Shown here: in pieces, positions 25,145 to 33,211 of the stretch
Numbering within the stretch: position 1 is the first letter of the stretch
How the letters are laid out: each line of letters begins with the position of its first letter
Origin: Candidatus Poribacteria bacterium
Lineage (GTDB): Bacteria; Poribacteria; WGA-4E; WGA-3G
Assembly: GCA_022825665.1 (NCBI GenBank)
Contig: JAJDWI010000080.1
Span: forward strand, 1-64,000
Direction: 5' to 3'
DNA length: 64,000 nucleotides
Notes under the pieces: generated by a model
Told to the model about the DNA's origin: nothing
Databases searched by the model: none
What the model saw: only the letters and a program-made list of their open reading frames with translations
Program-made: the position numbers and the translations under genes

Positions 25145-27806
25145 ACATTGAAACCCCTAACAATCCCCGCGTTAACTGGAAACCTGTGTTTCCCGCACCG
25201 TGTAAAATAGGTGTATATCTTCGCGAAGCTACCTCAGTAATTAATGTTAACATCTCATCAACATCAACTGATGTCAGATCTAAATCCTTGCCATACTTTT
25301 CTATTGTCTTGGAATCAGTGGATGTCTGAATCAGTGGTACCATTACATGCGATTGCAGTGGTGCTCCGACGATGTGTGCGAAGGCTAATTCTACACCTGT
25401 TGCTCCTAAACCCGTTAATGTCTCGGTTGGTTGATGTGTGGGATTCTCCATGATATGAAAACCCTTTTTTTCAACCTTTTGACCATACGCCAGGGTTGGC
25501 GAAGAAGCCAATGTTTCTGATAAAAATGTCGCATTTGAAGGCACAACAACAGTGCCACCTGTCTTGACAATAATCGTTATTGCATGCATGAGTGCATTGA
25601 TAACAGATCCATTAACCTTACCGACTGAGGTTAATGCTATACATAGATGTTCCAGACCTGCATCAACAACCTGAACATTTGACTGATTTACGAGTTCATC
25701 AGCAAACCACTGTTTTACTTTCTCAATAACTGAATCGATACCACCATCCAACTGCACACTTGCCCATCCATAATCATCAGGCGAAATACCAATATTCTGC
25801 ATTTCGTTCCGTATATGGTCATTGTGAGTCTTTTCACAACCGTGTTCAAGTAGTAATCCAATTGCTACTGTCGGATGTATTAGATGTCCAATCATGGTGC
25901 GAGTGTATATCTCTTCAGAACGTCCACCAGACACCCCACAGCCTTCTGTATGTGCAAGGGCAACAAAACGGGAAATACCTTGTGCTTTTCCGATGCCTTC
26001 ATGGTTGCAACGATGTGCAATCATCTGTGCAATTTGACCCGAACATAAACTTGTTGGTAAGATGAGGGCGAGTTGATTGCTACGGCAACCATCTGCGGTC
26101 TGAAAAGCACGGAATGTGTATTCATTGAGAGTCTCGACTTCATTATCTATTATTTGCACTGGGTCGCCTGACAAAACCTTTGATGTTTCAAGGAACGGTG
26201 TTAAATCGGTAGGACCTGTTTGTTTCCAATCACGCCACAATGAAACTTGTGAGTGACCTGCTCTTTCACCTACAGACTGCACACCTGATGCGACATTGAC
26301 TGTCTGATTAAGCATCTCTTCACCGAGTTGATGCATCGGTGTGCCGTCAAGGTATGCACCAGCATTCACATCCATATCCCTTTCAAGCAATTCGTAGCGA
26401 CCGGTTGTTGTAACAATCTTTATTGTTGGAACAAATGGAAAATTTGTAATAGATCCGTTTCCAGTGACAAAGAAGATCATATTTGATCCGGATGCGACCT
26501 GTCCAGCAATGCTCTCTAAATCGTTTCCTGGACTATCCATAAAATAGTATCCCGGTTTGTCCATCAATTCACTATATTTGATGACATAATCAAGACAGAC
26601 TTCAGGATGTCGCTTCATTGCTGCACCGATAGATTTTATCGCGATATTATATAAACCACGGTAGTTATTCCCACCAGATGGATTTCCTTCTGCGGAATGA
26701 CCGTGCCACCCAACGTGTTCCTTGAATGTTTCTATAGTGTTGAGGAATTTCTGTGCTGTTTGTAGGTCTTTGACGTTCTGAAGTAGATACTCCTCCGCCC
26801 CGATAAGTTCATCGGTTTCAGCGAGGTTTGCACATCCACCATAACGGATAACTTCCTTTGCCACATAAGCTGCCAGCGGATTGCCGGATACTCCAGAAAA
26901 AGCATCTGAACCACCACACTGCAATGCTATTTTAAGATGTTCTAACGATTGTTCTGTTCGTGAGAAATTATTGACTGAGTCAAGCCATCCGTTGATTATC
27001 TCATACCCTTTCGTTAGGTTAGTATCAAAAGTACCTTGTAAACGAAAGAAATGGTGTGTGACGTTATTAAGGTCATATCCTTCACGCACCATATATTCTT
27101 TGAGCAAATCATTTGTAACAGCTTCAGTGCCGTAGTCAACAAGTAGAATCGCACCGATATTTGGATGTACTGTAAATCCTGCTAATGTTCGAAGCAACAG
27201 GTCTATATTATTCGGTGTATTCTCCTCACCTCCTTCAGTATGAGTTACTGAAACGATACCGTCGATATTTGAGTAATTACTTTCACATCCCAAACATTTT
27301 TCCGCAAGTCGTTTGGCAAAACCAGATGTTCTGGATGTTGTACCCATCACAACAATGTAGTTTCGCGTACCTACCCCTCGCTTCCCATTGCGTTTAAATC
27401 CGTGAAAATATCGCTTATCATTGTGGCGTTCCACCTGTTTACCCGTCTTAAATGATGTTTCATCCAAAAGATATGGTTCCATCTTGTCCAAAAAGTTAGG
27501 AGTATTCGGTAATGGAAAATCCAGATTACGTATTGACAAGGAATCTATCATCTTCTGATTACATACATAATTACCAGATGTGATAGATTGTGAAGCATAA
27601 CCGAAAGGCAAACCCCATGATAATAGCGGTGTGCCTTCATCAATAGGTTGTATGGCAAATCGATGACCTTCCAACACTGTATGGGATAATGAAAACCTGT
27701 TTTCATTATGACGGATCTGTGTTCCTGCATCTAATCTCTGTGTAGCGATTGCTACGTTATCATCTTTTGAAGGTAACCGAGCAACATCTATGAAGTCATA
27801 AGTCAT
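25143..27806 (-). CDS. UxaA/GarD-family dehydratase with a second partial dehydratase domain
   Basis: 887 residues; altronate and galactarate dehydratases are about 500. An SAF-like domain occupies about 10-85. A UxaA/GarD core follows at about 130-545 (NGKRGVGTRNYIVVM, VSVTHTEGGEE, LQCGGSDAFSGVSGNP). A second stretch at about 560-887 repeats the same kind of motif (FRAFQTADGCRSNQLALILPT split here; VALAHTEGCGVSGG, HPTVAIGLLLEHGCEKTH). The family dehydrates hexarates/hexonates using iron; the substrate here is unknown. Its stop codon overlaps a MITE end. It is followed upstream on the same strand by the O-methyltransferase, 23 bases away. The doubled architecture could be a fusion of two subunits. 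Confidence 0.8.
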   Translation of the reverse strand: MTYDFIDVARLPSKDDNVAIATQRLDAGTQIRHNENRFSLSHTVLEGHRFAIQPIDEGTPLLSWGLPFGYASQSITSGNYVCNQKMIDSLSIRNLDFPLPNTPNFLDKMEPYLLDETSFKTGKQVERHNDKRYFHGFKRNGKRGVGTRNYIVVMGTTSRTSGFAKRLAEKCLGCESNYSNIDGIVSVTHTEGGEENTPNNIDLLLRTLAGFTVHPNIGAILLVDYGTEAVTNDLLKEYMVREGYDLNNVTHHFFRLQGTFDTNLTKGYEIINGWLDSVNNFSRTEQSLEHLKIALQCGGSDAFSGVSGNPLAAYVAKEVIRYGGCANLAETDELIGAEEYLLQNVKDLQTAQKFLNTIETFKEHVGWHGHSAEGNPSGGNNYRGLYNIAIKSIGAAMKRHPEVCLDYVIKYSELMDKPGYYFMDSPGNDLESIAGQVASGSNMIFFVTGNGSITNFPFVPTIKIVTTTGRYELLERDMDVNAGAYLDGTPMHQLGEEMLNQTVNVASGVQSVGERAGHSQVSLWRDWKQTGPTDLTPFLETSKVLSGDPVQIIDNEVETLNEYTFRAFQTADGCRSNQLALILPTSLCSGQIAQMIAHRCNHEGIGKAQGISRFVALAHTEGCGVSGGRSEEIYTRTMIGHLIHPTVAIGLLLEHGCEKTHNDHIRNEMQNIGISPDDYGWASVQLDGGIDSVIEKVKQWFADELVNQSNVQVVDAGLEHLCIALTSVGKVNGSVINALMHAITIIVKTGGTVVVPSNATFLSETLASSPTLAYGQKVEKKGFHIMENPTHQPTETLTGLGATGVELAFAHIVGAPLQSHVMVPLIQTSTDSKTIEKYGKDLDLTSVDVDEMLTLITEVASRRYTPILHGAGNTGFQLTRGLLGVSM

Positions 27807-27828
27807 AGTTCTTCCTCACCAGTCTTGA

Positions 27829-28398
27829 TTAGCGACGATAGATACTTACCTCAATTGCATCTTTTTTTACCCACGGCAAATTAATGTCAAACCAATGCGT
27901 TTCTGATTCATAGTGTGAGCGAACATGCTCAAGGTAATCTGCCATGGAATCAGCACCGATACCAACGTTATCTGCTAATACGGTTGCTGGATTTGTCAAT
28001 TGGGATTCAATCGTTTGAAAACAGGGAAAATAGTTATCAAAGTTATTATCAAGCAGTAGAAAATCGACAGGATCTGTAATGCTTTTTAATACCTTCTGTG
28101 CGTCTCCAATACGAGAATCAACGAGATCATCAACACCGGCACTTTTGAAATTTGTTCGTGCTTGTTCTGCTCTATTTGAGTCTATTTCTATAGTGATCAA
28201 ACGTCCATGACCAATATCCTTTAAGACACGCAACATCCACAATCCGGAATAGCCGATAGCCGTTCCGCATTCAACAATCAGAGAGGGTTTTGCTTTCTCT
28301 ACACAATTAGCAACAAACTTCGCTTTTTCAGGTCCCAACATCGGTATTCTTTCTTCTCTACACTGTTCCTCTACCTCTTTTAATACATCATCAAACAT
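27829..28398 (-). CDS. SAM-dependent O-methyltransferase (catechol O-methyltransferase-like)
   Basis: 189 residues. The Rossmann-type methyltransferase motifs are LIVECGTAIGYSGLWM (motif I, SAM binding), RLITIEIDSNRAEQARTNF (acidic loop binding ribose) and VDFLLLDNNFDNYF (motif IV). The length and the N-terminal GPEKAKFVANCVE helix match small cation-dependent O-methyltransferases. It is upstream of the UxaA-like gene on the same strand, so the two are probably co-transcribed; a link in substrate is not evident. ATG preceded by AGGAGG. Confidence 0.85.
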   Translation of the reverse strand: MFDDVLKEVEEQCREERIPMLGPEKAKFVANCVEKAKPSLIVECGTAIGYSGLWMLRVLKDIGHGRLITIEIDSNRAEQARTNFKSAGVDDLVDSRIGDAQKVLKSITDPVDFLLLDNNFDNYFPCFQTIESQLTNPATVLADNVGIGADSMADYLEHVRSHYESETHWFDINLPWVKKDAIEVSIYRR

Positions 28399-28657
28399 AT
28401 AATCCTCCTAAGTAAATAGAGTATTGCCATTGTATTGACACTGATGAAATTGATATGGTAACATTTTTAGTACAAAATTGAAGTATATTGAAATAAGGTT
28501 ATCATACACGAAATATAGATTAGGGTCAAGTTGTTGGGAAGTAGTAGAGTATGTAAAGTTTTTTGCATAGAGATACCACTGGAAATACACTTCCCAAGAC
28601 CTCTAATCAACTATATATGTGTCTATTTAGTGATTCTTGCTTATCCGAATTGCTTGT

Positions 28658-28792
28658 TGTCTGAACCAGGATTTTCAGGATAAGAGGATTGTATGCCAAT
28701 GTTCCTTGGAAAAGGTAAGCATTCTTCCTTTGAAACGGGATATACACACGCTAACTCACAATCCTGTCAATCCTGTAATCCTGGTTCAGACA
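28658..28792. repeat. Dispersed repeat, family C copy 1
   Basis: Terminal inverted repeat: TGTCTGAACCAGGAT begins at 28658 and ATCCTGGTTCAGACA ends at 28792; next to the ends are CAGGAT and ATCCTGTCAATCCTGT units. The short phrase ATCCTGTNAATCCTG resembles a repeat type seen scattered in many phyla; here it occupies the gap before the ECF sigma gene. The rest of the gap 28399-28931 holds no gene I can support. Confidence 0.65.
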
Positions 28793-28931
28793 GAATATGT
28801 CGTAGGTGGCGTTGCGGGCTGGGAACCCCCCCTCTATGATGTGTATTTCCTAAAATATTAAATTGGAAATAATTGAAACCGATTTTGCTGTTAGGTGTGT
28901 ATTAGTTTGAAAGCATCTCCGGAGGTGCCTG

Positions 28932-29540
28932 ATGCCAGAATTAGATGATGAATTAATGCAACGCTTTCAAAAAGGCGATGAGGAAGCATTTAACCTCATA
29001 GTACGCCGTCATCAGCAAGCACTTATCAATTTTATTGCAAGATTTACTGGCGATAAGGACAATGCCGAAGACTTAGCACAAGAGACTTTCATACGAATGT
29101 TTAAAGCAGCTAACCGATATAAACCGGGACGTGCTCAGTTTAAGACTTGGATGTATTTTATTGCAAAGAACTTATGCAAGAATGAAATTCGTAATAGAGG
29201 ACGGAGGGACCGCTATCGGGTTGATAATATAATAACTGAAGGTAATTCGAACAATAATAATGAGGATGAGATTGACCTTATTGCAAGTGCCCCCGCAGAC
29301 ATTGCATTGCAGCCTGAAGTTGCACTTGAACGTAAGGAACTCAACAATGTTATTCAAGATGCTATTGCAGAATTACCTGAACAATATCGATTTCCTCTAA
29401 TCTTACGTGATATTCAAGGATTTAGTTATGACGAAATCAGTAAGATACTTGAACTGCGAAACGGGACCACAAAATCACGTATTAACAGAGCACGAGTAAT
29501 GCTCAAGGATAAATTAAAACCGTATATGGAGATGTTATGA
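28932..29540 (+). CDS. ECF-type RNA polymerase sigma factor
   Basis: 202 residues. Region 2 is at about 10-85 (EEAFNLIVRRHQQALINFI, DNAEDLAQETFIRMFKAA, then AQFKTWMYFIAKNLCKNEIR). An acidic variable linker follows, and region 4 at about 140-195 (AIAELPEQYRFPLILRDIQG, then DEISKILELRNGTTKSRINR). This is the SigW/RpoE-like group that directs envelope-stress or extracytoplasmic genes. CCGGAGGTG lies five bases before the ATG. The next gene, which overlaps it by four bases, is its likely anti-sigma factor. Confidence 0.95.
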   Translation: MPELDDELMQRFQKGDEEAFNLIVRRHQQALINFIARFTGDKDNAEDLAQETFIRMFKAANRYKPGRAQFKTWMYFIAKNLCKNEIRNRGRRDRYRVDNIITEGNSNNNNEDEIDLIASAPADIALQPEVALERKELNNVIQDAIAELPEQYRFPLILRDIQGFSYDEISKILELRNGTTKSRINRARVMLKDKLKPYMEML

Positions 29541-30088
29541 ACTGTCTACAGGTTGAAGAGAACTTCTCTGCACATTATGAAGATATGCTTGATTATGATT
29601 TGTTGCAACGTTTTGAGTCGCACTTATCGGAATGCGAAGCATGTCAAGAAGAATATACGCAATTTAGAGAATCTGTCAAATCTTCACAACAATTACCTCA
29701 GGTTAACCCTTCATCTTTATTTATATCAAAATTACAACAACGTTTATCGGAAGAACAGCACGAGAAGATAACATTTTGGCAGAGACTACAACATTTAATT
29801 AACACACCTAAATTGGCATTCGGTGTTGTAATGATACTGATTTTAGCTACTGCTGGGACATACATATATCAAAACGATTTATTCAATTCTGATATTCAGT
29901 CCAATGATGGTGTTGATTACATTACTACATCTGGATCTCAGTCTCCTTTAGACAATAATGATATTTTACAACCTCGTGGTATAGATAGTGTTGATCCTTT
30001 AACAATTTTTTCATCACAGCCTATGCAAAAACACTATATTTTGAAGCAAGTTAGCTACACAACCGCATCCACAGCAGGTGGTTTATAA
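29537..30088 (+). CDS. Zinc-finger (ZAS) anti-sigma factor
   Basis: 183 residues. The N-terminal cytoplasmic part carries the ZAS zinc motif H29-x3-C33-x2-C36 (HLSECEAC). One membrane span follows at about 92-112 (KLAFGVVMILILATAGTYIY), then about 70 periplasmic residues without a known domain. Such proteins hold the cognate ECF sigma factor at the membrane until regulated proteolysis. ATGA overlap with the sigma gene and the following HtrA-like gene make a compact stress circuit. Confidence 0.88.
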   Translation: MNCLQVEENFSAHYEDMLDYDLLQRFESHLSECEACQEEYTQFRESVKSSQQLPQVNPSSLFISKLQQRLSEEQHEKITFWQRLQHLINTPKLAFGVVMILILATAGTYIYQNDLFNSDIQSNDGVDYITTSGSQSPLDNNDILQPRGIDSVDPLTIFSSQPMQKHYILKQVSYTTASTAGGL

Positions 30089-30140
30089 CAATTAGGATTG
30101 GAAACCGATGGAAATGATAATCACTTGAGAGGATAAATGC

Positions 30141-31211
30141 ATGCGTAATCAGATACTAATTAATACATTAGATTCCAACAAAATACACAATTATCTATAT
30201 AAGGTTCTGGTTTTTTGCATCCTAATGCTTTTCGGTGCATCTATACCGAGTTATGCAAAAGACAACGTGCTACAACTACTTGAAAAAGAATTCAAGAAAG
30301 TAGTAAAGAATTCAAGTCCTGTTGTTGTCAAAGTCATAGCAACAATAAAACCTTCCTCCCAATTGCCGACCAACATTCGCAGCAAAATTATACCTCAGCA
30401 AAGTATTAGTTCAGGAATTATTTTTGACAAGGATGGACATATTGTTACGACAACGTTTGATATGCCTCCATCTAACATAGAAATCATTTACAACACAAGA
30501 AAACGTATCCCAGCGAAAATCATAGGCATGGACGATTTGACTGACCTTGTTGTCCTTAAGTCTGAACAGAAATTACCACTTCAAGTTAAAAGCGGTGATA
30601 CTAATAAGATTGATACAGGTTCATGGGTTATCACCGTAGGAAATTCACGTGGTCAAAAACCGATTATCTCATTCGGAATTGTGAGTGGCAGGGAATATTT
30701 ACCTGATCGTCCTTGCAGTGATTTGATTAAAATCAATGCCCCAATATCCCCAGGAAACAGCGGCGGTGCAGTTGTAAATACCTCTGGAGAGGTAATAGGA
30801 ATGATTCTGGGGACACTGACAGAACCCAATATACAGAATCCATTTTCTATACAACTACCACAGCAAATAATGAATAGACCAGAGATTATATTTGCTGTGC
30901 CGATAGAGACAGTAAAATCCGTTGCTACAGAAATAATTAAACATGGCAAGATGCCGCGCGGATGGCTCGGAGTGAATATTCATTCAAATGAGTTAGGTGT
31001 GTTTGTTACACGCGTCACAGAGGATAGTCCTGCTCATTTAAGTGGAATTATACCAAAGGATATTATCCTTGAATTTAATGACACACCTGTGAAGCATTAT
31101 TCTCAACTATTGAGATGTGTTGGCATAACTCCTCCGCATACTGAAATCAAGCTTAAAATCCAAAGAAACGGTGAGGATAAATACTATACCATAAAACTGG
31201 GTGAACGGTAG
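30141..31211 (+). CDS. HtrA/DegS-like PDZ protein lacking the catalytic histidine
   Basis: 356 residues: signal or anchor segment (about 20-39), trypsin-like domain (about 55-265) and one PDZ domain (about 273-354, GWLGVNIHSNELGVFVTRV). In HtrA proteases the strand after GxIVT reads TNNHVV; here it reads HIVTTTFDM, so Phe106 replaces the catalytic His. The Asp (DDLTDLVVLK, Asp135) and the nucleophile (PGNSGGA, Ser207) are kept. Ordinary triad proteolysis is therefore unlikely. Position after a sigma/anti-sigma pair recalls DegS, which cuts anti-sigma RseA; this version may only sense or bind unfolded outer-membrane proteins. Confidence 0.85.
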   Translation: MRNQILINTLDSNKIHNYLYKVLVFCILMLFGASIPSYAKDNVLQLLEKEFKKVVKNSSPVVVKVIATIKPSSQLPTNIRSKIIPQQSISSGIIFDKDGHIVTTTFDMPPSNIEIIYNTRKRIPAKIIGMDDLTDLVVLKSEQKLPLQVKSGDTNKIDTGSWVITVGNSRGQKPIISFGIVSGREYLPDRPCSDLIKINAPISPGNSGGAVVNTSGEVIGMILGTLTEPNIQNPFSIQLPQQIMNRPEIIFAVPIETVKSVATEIIKHGKMPRGWLGVNIHSNELGVFVTRVTEDSPAHLSGIIPKDIILEFNDTPVKHYSQLLRCVGITPPHTEIKLKIQRNGEDKYYTIKLGER

Positions 31212-31224
31212 TTTTAATGTAATA

Positions 31225-32304
31225 TTATTTCAGCCTGTTAAACTCATTGAGATAGGCACTGACAATATCCTTATTCTGCTTGATTATCAACAAATTCTCA
31301 CTATTGTTAATCTCAGCGTTTCGTGAGAAGTTGTAAGAACCTGTAATGACTGTCTCCTCATCAATTATAATCACCTTGTGATGCATGGTGCCTGAAGTTT
31401 CATCTATTTTGACATCCATTCCTATTTCTTTCATCGGTTTATATTCGGAATATTTTGAAATCTGTTTTTCTTCAAATACACCTTCCACAGTAATTCCAGA
31501 GTTAAAGCAATCTCTCATCGCATTACCCAGGTTATCGTGCGTAAAAGAAAATGCCATGAAATAAATGGATTTTTCTGCTGAATTGATCTCATTTAATAAT
31601 GGGGAAATCGTATCATTTTCAGGTGAGAAATAGGTAGAAATCAGTGTTCCATCACTCAATGTTACCTGTGGATATGGATTATGTGGATTAGCGGACTTTC
31701 CAAACTCCCTTGATTCAAACATCTCTCGAAATTCTTGTGTGAAATTAGCTGCCAATGCTTCAGAATCAATCCAGACGACGTTATTGTCGTTTTTATACGA
31801 GCCGTTGTAAGTAGTATTATACGAACCTGTCCAGACATAACGTCCATCAATAACAAAAAATTTGTGGTGCATAAGACCATCATTGTCTCCATCATCACGA
31901 ACAGAGATACCCTCCCTAAGTAAACGTTGAATATCATCTTCTTCTGCATACTTATTTTCTGTAATGACTTGTACTTTTACCCCTCTATTGTGTGCATCAA
32001 TTAGTGCATTTGCAACCGGTTTTGATTTAAGTTGATGTAAAGCAGCATCAATTCTCTTGGTTGCCATAGCCAGTTTTAGGACGAGTATCTGTTCTAATGA
32101 ACTATCACTATTAGTACCGTTGACTTTGCTGAAATATACCTCTAATCCACCCTGATGTGGGATTACTTGTTGCTTGGTATAATAATGTCTGATAACAAGA
32201 CCGATTGACACAGCTAAAAGCAATATGAGAAAAAACGGAATGAACTTTGCGTTTCTGCTCTTCGGTTTTGTCTCAGGTGCATTATTCATGTCTATATTCT
32301 CCAT
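31225..32304 (-). CDS. Membrane-anchored phospholipase D-like protein
   Basis: 359 residues. An N-terminal membrane anchor (about 20-38) is followed by two PLD domains, each with an intact HKD-type motif: HHKFFVID (about 146-153) and HHKVIIIDEETVITGSYNFS (about 308-327). The two His-Lys-Asp motifs form one active site that cleaves or exchanges phosphodiester bonds in lipids or nucleic acids. Nuc-type nucleases and cardiolipin synthases share this fold; with a single anchor and no multiple spans it is not a standard cardiolipin synthase. Exported side is likely the periplasm. Next to a PhyH dioxygenase gene on the same strand (15-base gap). Confidence 0.88.
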   Translation of the reverse strand: MENIDMNNAPETKPKSRNAKFIPFFLILLLAVSIGLVIRHYYTKQQVIPHQGGLEVYFSKVNGTNSDSSLEQILVLKLAMATKRIDAALHQLKSKPVANALIDAHNRGVKVQVITENKYAEEDDIQRLLREGISVRDDGDNDGLMHHKFFVIDGRYVWTGSYNTTYNGSYKNDNNVVWIDSEALAANFTQEFREMFESREFGKSANPHNPYPQVTLSDGTLISTYFSPENDTISPLLNEINSAEKSIYFMAFSFTHDNLGNAMRDCFNSGITVEGVFEEKQISKYSEYKPMKEIGMDVKIDETSGTMHHKVIIIDEETVITGSYNFSRNAEINNSENLLIIKQNKDIVSAYLNEFNRLK

Positions 32305-32319
32305 TATAGTAGGTATCCA

Positions 32320-33210
32320 TTAGACACCCCACCTTTTGCGTGAGTCTTCTAACGACTCAATCTTGGCATCTTTCTTTTTCCACGCGTAGTGTCCCTTTGG
32401 ATTTTCACCTATCCATCGTTCATCTATCGCTTCTGATGCAAGTTGATAGCGAGTGTCCGCAGTAATACGGATTTTATTAGATGTGTTGACGAGAGAGGCA
32501 TGCATGAGAAACATACTGAATATGATTACGTCACCTGGTGAAAAGGTCGTGGTTGCCCAATGCCCTCCAAATTTCTCAATGATTTCAATAGGATCATCAC
32601 TGAAATGCCCTTGAATAAGGTCGCGGTCTACATCTGATTGTCCATAGGTTTCACGCACTTTATCAAAGCAGTTTGATCCGAGACAGAAAACAATCGGACC
32701 CATATCCAAAGAAACCTCCCCAAATGGAGTCCAGCAAGAATATAAGTCTTGCGTGCCTCTACCCATAAAAACAATATCGTAATGGATAGGAGAACCGGAA
32801 CCTGGACCGGCAGTACGTAGCCATTTGAAATCAAAGGTACGTGCCTCACCACCAAGAAAATGTTCAAAAAAGGTCATTATCGGTTCACCTTCAACAACAG
32901 TTTTAAACTCTGGCAATTGTGTCAATTCTATATTACCCATTGAACCTGTTGATGTGGGATCTGGAAAATCTGGATTAAATATACCGTCCATCAGAGGCGT
33001 ATTTGGTGCGATCATCCCTTTTGATTCCAGTTTTTGTAGAATCTTTTGTCTCGCTGATAGTACTGTGTTCTTGTCATGTAACCCACGAATTAATAGGTAA
33101 CCGTCTTCAGAAATTCTTTCATGTAATGCTTGTGGGTTATCTAAAATGTCGTTACTTTCACGTAAATCTGTGGTGACATCAACTTCCTGATGTATGAAAG
33201 GGAGCTTCAT
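32320..33210 (-). CDS. Phytanoyl-CoA dioxygenase (PhyH) family protein
   Basis: 296 residues with the iron(II)/2-oxoglutarate dioxygenase core. The HxD iron motif is in SPIHYDIVFMG, the distal His is probably in MFLMHASLVNTSN, and the 2-oxoglutarate-binding Arg is in KIRITADTRYQ. The family hydroxylates lipids, alkaloids, amino acids or phosphonates; the substrate is unknown. The start codon lies one base after the stop of the FGE-sialidase gene upstream, so the two are likely co-translated. A second member of the family, not closely similar, is at 61499-62299. Confidence 0.88.
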   Translation of the reverse strand: MKLPFIHQEVDVTTDLRESNDILDNPQALHERISEDGYLLIRGLHDKNTVLSARQKILQKLESKGMIAPNTPLMDGIFNPDFPDPTSTGSMGNIELTQLPEFKTVVEGEPIMTFFEHFLGGEARTFDFKWLRTAGPGSGSPIHYDIVFMGRGTQDLYSCWTPFGEVSLDMGPIVFCLGSNCFDKVRETYGQSDVDRDLIQGHFSDDPIEIIEKFGGHWATTTFSPGDVIIFSMFLMHASLVNTSNKIRITADTRYQLASEAIDERWIGENPKGHYAWKKKDAKIESLEDSRKRWGV

Positions 33211-33211
33211 C

